A stretch of 12,076 bases of DNA from Actinomycetes bacterium (lineage in GTDB: Bacteria; Actinomycetota; Actinomycetes; Actinomycetales; Microbacteriaceae): assembly GCA_023428065.1 (NCBI GenBank), contig JAEYZI010000088.1, positions 1 through 12,076 of the forward strand, given 5' to 3'. Numbering within the stretch: the first letter of the stretch is position 1; every line of letters begins with the position of its first letter. Shown here piece after piece: positions 7,313 through 12,076 of this stretch. A model generated the notes under the pieces. It worked only from the letters and a program-made list of their open reading frames with translations. It was not told the origin of the DNA and did not search any database. Made by a program: the position numbers and the translations under genes.

Positions 7313-8793
7313 GAGCGCGGCGGGCGCTCGATCGTCCACTCGAGCGCTCCCAGCGGCTCGGCGCCGCCCCAGCCGATGCGCGCACGCGTGCTCTCGAGGG
7401 TCGCGAGGAAGGTGTCCGACCAGTGCGCGACGTCGTTCTCGGCGACCTTCTTGCGCAGCGACCGCATCCGCTTGCGCCGCTCGTGACGGGGCATCTCGAT
7501 CGCGCGCACGATCGCGTCCTTGACCCCGTCGATGTCGTGCGGGTTGACGAGGAGTGCGGCGCGCAGCTCGTCGGATGCGCCCGTGAACTCGGAGAGGATG
7601 AGCACGCCGTCCTCGTCGGAGCGCGCCGCGACGTACTCCTTCGCGACGAGGTTCATGCCGTCGCGCAGCGCCGTCACGAGCATGACGTCGGCGGCGACGT
7701 AGAGGGCGGCCATCTCCTCGCGCGGGAAGCCGTGATGCAGGTAGCTGATGGCCTGGTGGCTGATCGTGCCGTAGTCGCCGTTGATGCGCCCCACCGTGAG
7801 CTCGATCTCGTCGCGCAGCTGGCGGTAGCTCTCGACGCGCTCGCGCGACGGCGTGGCCACCTGCACGAGGGTGACGTCCTCGACCGAGAGCGTGCCGTCC
7901 TGGAGGAGCTCCCCGAAGGCCTTGAGGCGGTGCCCGATGCCCTTCGTGTAGTCGAGCCGGTCGACGCCGAGCAGCACCGTCTTCGGGCTGCCGAGGTCGC
8001 GCCGGATCTGCCGCGCGCGCTCCTGCACCTCGGGCCGGGCCGCGAGTTCGTCGAAGGCCTTCGTGTCGATGGAGATCGGGAACGCCTTCGCGATGACGCG
8101 CCGCGCCGTGCCGCCCGCATGACCCGGGACCTCGATGTAGGGCGTCTTCGTCGAGTAGCCCTTGAGACGCCGCACGGCCCGCGAGAAGTTGCCGGCGTCG
8201 GCGACCCGCTGGAAGCCGACCACGTCGGCGCCGAGGAGCCCGTCGACGATCTGGGTGCGCCACGGCAGCTGGGAGAAGATGCCGTAGGCGGGGAAGGGGA
8301 TGTGGTTGAAGAACCCGATGAGCAGGTCGGGGCGGCGCTCGCGCAGCATGGCGGGCACGAGCTGCAGCTGGTAGTCCTGCACCCACACCGTCGCGGCGTC
8401 GTCAGAGATCCGGGCGACCGCATCCGCGAACCGGCGGTTGACCTGCACGTAGCGCTCCCACCACTCGCGGTGGTAGCTCGGCTGCGCGATGACGTCGTGG
8501 TAGAGCGGCCAGAGGGTGTCGTTGCTGAAGCCCTCGTAGTAGAGCCGGAGGTCGGACTCCGAGAGGGGCACAGGCACGATGCGGATGCCCTCGTTGTCGA
8601 AGGGCTCGAGGTCGACGTCGGCCTGACCCGCCCAGCCGACCCAGGCGCCGCCCGCGGAGCGCATGACGGGCTCGAGCGCCGTGACGAGGCCCCCCGGAGA
8701 CTGCTTCCAGCTCGCGTTGCCGGCCTCGTCGACCACGCGGTCGACCGGGAGACGGTTGGACACGACGACGAAGCTGTAACGCTCGTCGGACAT
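7309..8793 (-). CDS. otsA: Trehalose-6-phosphate synthase
   Basis: OtsA transfers glucose from UDP-glucose (or another NDP-glucose) to glucose-6-phosphate, making trehalose-6-phosphate. It is a GT20 retaining glycosyltransferase of 494 residues. Key residues aligned to E. coli OtsA are R14 (VSNR), Y86 (YYEGFSN), W95, D140 (VQDYQL), R279 and K284 (GVDRLDYTKGI), and D378 and E386 (RDGMNLVAKEY). The HIPFP motif is at 164-168. Nucleotide preference cannot be read from sequence alone. I place the start at ATG 8793, not the in-frame GTG at 8808. The ATG begins the normal N-terminus, and TACCGT lies 6 nt before it. The GGAGG just upstream is only 1 nt from the ATG, too close for a normal ribosome site. 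The roles usually given to trehalose are stress protection and cell-envelope sugar supply. Confidence 0.97.
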   Translation of the reverse strand: MSDERYSFVVVSNRLPVDRVVDEAGNASWKQSPGGLVTALEPVMRSAGGAWVGWAGQADVDLEPFDNEGIRIVPVPLSESDLRLYYEGFSNDTLWPLYHDVIAQPSYHREWWERYVQVNRRFADAVARISDDAATVWVQDYQLQLVPAMLRERRPDLLIGFFNHIPFPAYGIFSQLPWRTQIVDGLLGADVVGFQRVADAGNFSRAVRRLKGYSTKTPYIEVPGHAGGTARRVIAKAFPISIDTKAFDELAARPEVQERARQIRRDLGSPKTVLLGVDRLDYTKGIGHRLKAFGELLQDGTLSVEDVTLVQVATPSRERVESYRQLRDEIELTVGRINGDYGTISHQAISYLHHGFPREEMAALYVAADVMLVTALRDGMNLVAKEYVAARSDEDGVLILSEFTGASDELRAALLVNPHDIDGVKDAIVRAIEMPRHERRKRMRSLRKKVAENDVAHWSDTFLATLESTRARIGWGGAEPLGALEWTIERPPRS

Positions 8794-8799
8794 GCCTCC

Positions 8800-8805
8800 A
8801 CGGTA
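8800..8805 (-). promoter_or_regulatory. Candidate -10 element for leaderless otsA transcript
   Basis: Minus-strand TACCGT fits TANNNT and is followed by 6 nt (GGAGGC) and the otsA ATG, the same spacing as at ilvD and at the TIM-barrel gene. It would place transcript start at the ATG and make the upstream GTG at 8808 untranslated. No clear -35 is visible about 17 bp upstream. Confidence 0.45.
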
Positions 8806-8838
8806 CACGCGCCCGACGCGCGCGCTTTGGGGCTTGCT

Positions 8839-8848
8839 GTGACTTCAC
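8839..8848. promoter_or_regulatory. Possible operator in the divergent promoter region
   Basis: GTGA-CT-TCAC is a short inverted repeat almost midway between the two outward -10 elements (8800-8805 and 8870-8875). An imperfect direct repeat overlaps it (CTGTGACTTC at 8837-8846, CTGTCATCTTC at 8853-8863). A regulator bound here could act on both otsA and the TIM-barrel gene. The arms are only 4 bp, so chance is a real alternative. Confidence 0.2.
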
Positions 8849-8869
8849 GCATCTGTCATCTTCGGCGAC

Positions 8870-8875
8870 TAGCGT
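8870..8875 (+). promoter_or_regulatory. Candidate -10 element for leaderless TIM-barrel gene
   Basis: TAGCGT fits TANNNT and is followed by 6 nt (TGACGC) and the ATG at 8882. No Shine-Dalgarno precedes that ATG. No convincing -35 was found, which is usual for actinobacterial promoters. Confidence 0.45.
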
Positions 8876-8881
8876 TGACGC

Positions 8882-9763
8882 ATGATCTCGGTCGGCATGA
8901 GCACGACGTGCGTCTACCCCTTCGCCGTCGAGCACGCGTTCCGGATCGCCCGACTCGCGGGCTTCGACTCGATGGAGATCATGGTCACGAACGACCCCGT
9001 GACGCAGGATGCCGCGAAGCTCCTCGAGATCAGCGACCGGTACGGTCTGCCCATCTCGGCGATCCACGCGCCCGTGCTGCTGCTCACGACGTTCGTGTGG
9101 GGACGCGACCCGCAGGTCAAGCTCGAGAAGTCGGGCGAGCTCGCCGCCGCGGTCGGCGCCGACACCGTCGTCGTGCATCCGCCCTTCCGGTGGCAGTCGG
9201 GCTACGCCCAGAACTTCGAGCGAATCGTGCGCTCGACGGCCCGCAACTCGGGTATCAAGGTCGCCGTCGAGAACATGTTCCCGTGGACGGTGCGCGGCCG
9301 CAGCATGAAGGCCTACGCCCCCTCCCCCGACCCGCTCGACCTCGACGTCGACCACATGACGCTCGACTTCTCGCACGCCTCGCTCTCGGGGCGCGACAGC
9401 CTGCAGATGGCGATGGACATGGGCGACAAGCTCACCCACATCCACCTGTGCGACGGCGCGACCGCGGCGGCCGACGGCGCGATCCTCGACGAGCACCTGC
9501 TGCCGGGCGAGGGCACCCAGCCGGTCGCCGAGACGCTGCAGTACCTCGCGCAGAACGGATGGCACGGCAACGTCGTCGCCGAGGTCAACGTGCGTCAGGA
9601 GAAGGACGAGCAGTACCGCCTCGAGAAGCTCGTGCAGACCGTGGCCTTCGCGCGCGAGCACCTGAGCCAGGAGCACGCGACGCGCGAGCCGATCGTCGGG
9701 CGCGAGCTGCCCCTCAAGATCCGACAGGCGCGGCGGGCCGAGAAGCGGGCCGCGCGCGGCTGA
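8882..9763 (+). CDS. Sugar phosphate isomerase/epimerase-like TIM barrel
   Basis: This is a 293-residue protein of the xylose-isomerase-like / AP endonuclease family 2 TIM-barrel superfamily. Family members are metal-dependent isomerases, epimerases or endonuclease IV. The metal-ligand positions of E. coli endonuclease IV all seem present: H62 (AIHAP), H99 (VVHPPF), E130 (AVENM), D162 and H165 (LDFSHAS), H188 (HIHLCD), D203 and H205 (LDEHLLPGEG, same spacing as in endonuclease IV) and E234 (VVAEVN). The C-terminus is basic (LKIRQARRAEKRAARG). I recall actinobacterial homologues annotated only as sugar phosphate isomerase/epimerase. The substrate is unknown. The gene diverges from otsA across 88 bp, which might hint at sugar metabolism, but that is weak. 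It ends 3 nt from the convergent exporter gene. The ATG at 8882 begins the family's usual N-terminus (MISVGMSTTCVYP). Confidence 0.88.
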   Translation: MISVGMSTTCVYPFAVEHAFRIARLAGFDSMEIMVTNDPVTQDAAKLLEISDRYGLPISAIHAPVLLLTTFVWGRDPQVKLEKSGELAAAVGADTVVVHPPFRWQSGYAQNFERIVRSTARNSGIKVAVENMFPWTVRGRSMKAYAPSPDPLDLDVDHMTLDFSHASLSGRDSLQMAMDMGDKLTHIHLCDGATAAADGAILDEHLLPGEGTQPVAETLQYLAQNGWHGNVVAEVNVRQEKDEQYRLEKLVQTVAFAREHLSQEHATREPIVGRELPLKIRQARRAEKRAARG

Positions 9764-9766
9764 ACG

Positions 9767-11557
9767 TCACACGGTGCCGGGCAGCAGCATCCGCAGCACG
9801 GATGCGCGGCGCGCGCGTCGGATGACGAGCCGGCTCGCGAGGAGGCTCAGCATCCCGAACGCCGCGAGGCCGAGGGCCGCGCCGACCGCCGTCCCGACGT
9901 CGCCGCCCGCCACGATCTGCTGGAGGCCCGTGGTCGCCCAGCCGAGCGGCATGACCTGGCCGAGCCACGTGAAGGGCCCCGCGAGGGCCTGGCTCGGCAG
10001 CACGCCGCCGACCGTCGCGAGCTGCAGCGAGAGCAGCAGGAGCGAGATGACGAGGCCCGCACGGCCGAGCCCGACCGTGAGCAGCTGGTGGAAGGCGGTG
10101 AAGGCGAGCGCCGCGACGAGCGCGAAGCCGAGGGTCGCCGGGAGGAGCGGCCACGAGACGCCGGCCGCAAGGTGCAGGAGTAGCACGAGCAGGAGCGCCT
10201 GGAGCCCCGCGACGGCGCCCGCGCGCACGCCCTCCGAGCCGAGCACGCGGCCCGATCCGGCGGTCGACGCGAGCACGCGGCGGCTGAGGCGCGGCAGCAC
10301 GAGGAAGATCGCGAGCGCGCCGACCCACAGCCCGAGCGGCACGAAGTAGGTGCCGACGATCTGGCCGAGCTGGGTCACGGCGTTGGCGGTCGTGACCTCG
10401 AGGCCCACGGGGTCGGCGGCCACACCGGCCGCATCCGTCGACGGCGTGCCGGAGCCGTCGAGGCGGCTCGCGCCGTCGCGGAGGCCCGTGGCGAGCTCGC
10501 CCGCGCCGGTCGCGAGCTGCGAGGTGCCGTCGGCGAGCTGCTGGGCGCCCGTGTCGAGGGTCGAGCCGGTCGCCGCGAGCTGGGCGGCGCCGTTCGCGGA
10601 CTGCGCGATGCCCGAAGCGAGTTGCCCGAGGCCGCCCGCGCCCGCCGCGAGCGCCGAGCCGTTGTCGGCCGCCGCGCCGAGGCCGCCGCTGAGCTCCTGC
10701 AGCTTGCCGACGTAGGCGGCGAACGCGGGGTCGAGCATGAGGCGGCTGTCGGCGGCCATGACGCTCGTGAGCCCCGCGAGGCCGGACGAGAGCTGCGAGA
10801 CGCCTCCCGCGTAGCTCTGGATGCCGGAGCCGAGCTCGCCGAGCCCCGCCGTCTGCTGCTTCATGGTCTGCAGCCCGGACGAGAGCCGGGCGACCCCGTC
10901 GGTGTACTGGTCGACGCCCGCCGCGTACTCCTGCGCGCCGGATGCGGCCTGCGCGGCCCCGTCGGAGAGCTGCTGGGCGCCGTCCGCCGCCTGCGTGAAG
11001 GCATCGCCGACGGTGCCGAACTGCGTGTAGATGCCCGCGATGTACTGCTTCGTGAGCTCCGAGCCGAAGGCGCGCACCATGCCGTCGCCGAGGGACTGCG
11101 CGACGGATCCCGCGACGTAGGAGTGCGCGTCATCCGTCGCGAGGGTCAGCTGGGCCTGGACGGGGTCGGCGCTCGAGAGCGAGACGACCGAGCGCGAGAA
11201 GTCGGCCGGGATCGTGAGCACGGCGTAGACGTCGCCCGCGGCGAGCTTCCGGGCCGCCTCGTCGGCGTTCGAGAGCTGCCAGTCCATGCCCGGGGAGTCG
11301 GATCCCGTGAGCTCGGTCACGAGCAGGCGGCCCGCGAGCACGGGGGTCTCGGTGCCGTCGGGAGCGGTCTGGGTGACCATCTCGTCCTCGTTCACGATCG
11401 CGGCGGGGATGCGGTCGATCCCCTTCCCGGTGTCGCTCAGCGCGGCCATCGTGAGGCCCGCGAACGCGAGCGGCACGACGGCGGCGCCGACGATCGCGAG
11501 CACGCGCATCCAGCGCCGACGGGGGCGCGGGGCGGCGAGGGTCTCGGGGGTGCTCAT
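9767..11557 (-). CDS. YhgE/Pip-type membrane exporter subunit
   Basis: This is a 596-residue membrane protein of the YhgE/Pip (ABC-2 permease-like) family. One N-terminal membrane helix (about 18-40) follows a basic start. A large extracytoplasmic part follows, with an Ala/Gly/Gln-rich region at about 186-360 built from repeated units such as QLSDGAAQ, RLSSGLQ and QLADGTSQ, which should form long coiled helices. About five C-terminal membrane helices follow (about 402-422, 445-467, 471-497, 499-521, 554-578), then a basic tail. Family members include phage-infection-protein homologues and parts of ESX-like or lipid/peptide export machines; the cargo here is unknown. The ATG at 11557 overlaps the stop of the upstream gene by 4 nt (ATGA), with AAGGAG 7 nt before it. 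The two are therefore co-translated and probably form one complex. A longer reading upstream would run through that gene and is rejected. Confidence 0.88.
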   Translation of the reverse strand: MSTPETLAAPRPRRRWMRVLAIVGAAVVPLAFAGLTMAALSDTGKGIDRIPAAIVNEDEMVTQTAPDGTETPVLAGRLLVTELTGSDSPGMDWQLSNADEAARKLAAGDVYAVLTIPADFSRSVVSLSSADPVQAQLTLATDDAHSYVAGSVAQSLGDGMVRAFGSELTKQYIAGIYTQFGTVGDAFTQAADGAQQLSDGAAQAASGAQEYAAGVDQYTDGVARLSSGLQTMKQQTAGLGELGSGIQSYAGGVSQLSSGLAGLTSVMAADSRLMLDPAFAAYVGKLQELSGGLGAAADNGSALAAGAGGLGQLASGIAQSANGAAQLAATGSTLDTGAQQLADGTSQLATGAGELATGLRDGASRLDGSGTPSTDAAGVAADPVGLEVTTANAVTQLGQIVGTYFVPLGLWVGALAIFLVLPRLSRRVLASTAGSGRVLGSEGVRAGAVAGLQALLLVLLLHLAAGVSWPLLPATLGFALVAALAFTAFHQLLTVGLGRAGLVISLLLLSLQLATVGGVLPSQALAGPFTWLGQVMPLGWATTGLQQIVAGGDVGTAVGAALGLAAFGMLSLLASRLVIRRARRASVLRMLLPGTV

Positions 11558-12076
11558 CGGGTGGCTCCTTCGGTGAGAGCGGCGGGTCGGTAGTGGCCGA
11601 CGGGGCGGGAGAGTGCGGGTGCCACGACCCCGTGGGCTTCGGCCGCGCCGACCACGACGGTCGTCGCGGCGGGCGCGAGGCGGTCGGCGGCGGCGAGGAA
11701 GGCGGCGCCGCCGTCGGCGCCCGGCAGCGGGTCGACGGAGTCGAGCATGACGACGGGGGTGCGCTCGCTGAGCGCGATGCCGAGGGTCGCGATGGCGCGT
11801 TCCACGGGCGGCAGCGTCGCGAGCGTCGTGTCCCAGCGGATCGGCACGTGCGAACCGGATGCCGCGATGACGTCGCGGATGCGGGCCACCCACGCGCGGG
11901 CGCGGCGGCGCGCCGTGAACCCGCGATACCAGGGCCCGGTGAGTCGCAGGCGCTCGGCGAGGAGCTCGCCGAGGGGCAGCTCGCCCTCGCGGGCCGCGCC
12001 GCCGAACTCCGCGAACGAGACGCGGCGCGCGACGTGGGCGGCCTCGCTCGGCAGCGGACGCCCCGCGACCTGTGCG
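11554..12076 (-). CDS. Degenerate ABC-ATPase-like partner of YhgE/Pip; partial
   Basis: The last 173 codons of a gene are visible; its start and any Walker A lie beyond the right edge. The order resembles the second half of an ABC ATPase. A helical part comes first, then TLATLPPVERAIATLGIAL where the LSGGQ signature would be, then the strand-end VVMLDSVDP where Walker B (LLLLDEP) would be. A strand TTVVVGAAEA follows where the H-loop histidine should be. By this alignment LSGGQ reads LPPVE, the catalytic glutamate is S113, and the histidine is missing. ATP hydrolysis by this subunit alone is doubtful, though it may still bind nucleotide. I recall such divergent ATPases beside actinobacterial YhgE/Pip genes. 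The 4-nt overlap with the exporter gene supports a shared role. The family call rests on this alignment and on the neighbour. Confidence 0.65.
   Translation of the reverse strand, partial: AQVAGRPLPSEAAHVARRVSFAEFGGAAREGELPLGELLAERLRLTGPWYRGFTARRRARAWVARIRDVIAASGSHVPIRWDTTLATLPPVERAIATLGIALSERTPVVMLDSVDPLPGADGGAAFLAAADRLAPAATTVVVGAAEAHGVVAPALSRPVGHYRPAALTEGATR

Noticed and set aside
8794..8808. GTG at 8808 as the otsA start
   Set aside because: It would add five residues not expected in the family and would translate through the candidate -10 element. ATG 8793 fits the leaderless pattern and the conserved N-terminus.
9764..9766. A terminator between the convergent TIM-barrel and exporter genes
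   Set aside because: Only 3 nt separate the stop codons, and I saw no clear hairpin with a T-run around the junction.
11558..11893. Upstream extension of the YhgE/Pip exporter, giving 708 residues
   Set aside because: The extension is Arg/His-rich and overlaps the conserved upstream gene in another frame. ATG 11557 has a good ribosome site and a membrane helix soon after it.

Overview
The window is very GC-rich DNA with coding DNA packed almost end to end and nearly all codons ending in G or C. This points to a high-GC actinobacterium. The gene order ilvD-ilvB-ilvN-ilvC, the protein lengths and the YhgE/Pip exporter pair suggest the Microbacteriaceae or a close relative. I infer that family from style and remembered homologues, not from a search.

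Layout from left to right. (1) 1-1074, minus strand: the N-terminal 358 codons of a large AAA-ATPase regulator of the LuxR/MalT-like (LAL) kind, cut by the left edge. (2) 1075-1265: an intergenic stretch with a strong 13-bp hairpin, the likely terminator of the ilv operon, plus small inverted and direct repeats that may control the regulator. (3) 1266-6445, minus strand: the branched-chain amino acid genes, transcribed in the order ilvD, ilvB, ilvN, ilvC. (4) 6521-8793, minus strand: otsA and otsB, which make trehalose from UDP-glucose and glucose-6-phosphate through trehalose-6-phosphate. (5) 8794-8881: a compact divergent promoter region. (6) 8882-9763, plus strand: a sugar-phosphate-isomerase-like TIM barrel that keeps every metal-ligand position of endonuclease IV. 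(7) 9767-12076, minus strand: a YhgE/Pip-type membrane exporter preceded by the tail of a degenerate ABC-ATPase-like protein, cut by the right edge.

How they work together: IlvBN condenses pyruvate or 2-ketobutyrate, IlvC isomerises and reduces, and IlvD dehydrates, giving the 2-keto acids of valine, isoleucine and leucine. The IlvN small subunit keeps the glycine and asparagine expected for valine feedback. OtsAB is the two-step trehalose route. The exporter pair is functionally open.

Most of the window is conserved housekeeping sequence, and I see no wholly new multi-gene system. The points most worth checking are these. The last ~97 codons of ilvD change abruptly in codon use: about 30% A/T at third positions against about 1% just before. 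Three transcription units (ilvD, otsA, TIM barrel) share a TANNNT-N6-ATG start with no usual ribosome site, which suggests leaderless transcripts. The TIM barrel carries a complete three-metal ligand set. The exporter's ATPase partner lacks LSGGQ and the Walker B glutamate. No tRNA, rRNA, CRISPR array, insertion sequence or phage gene was seen.
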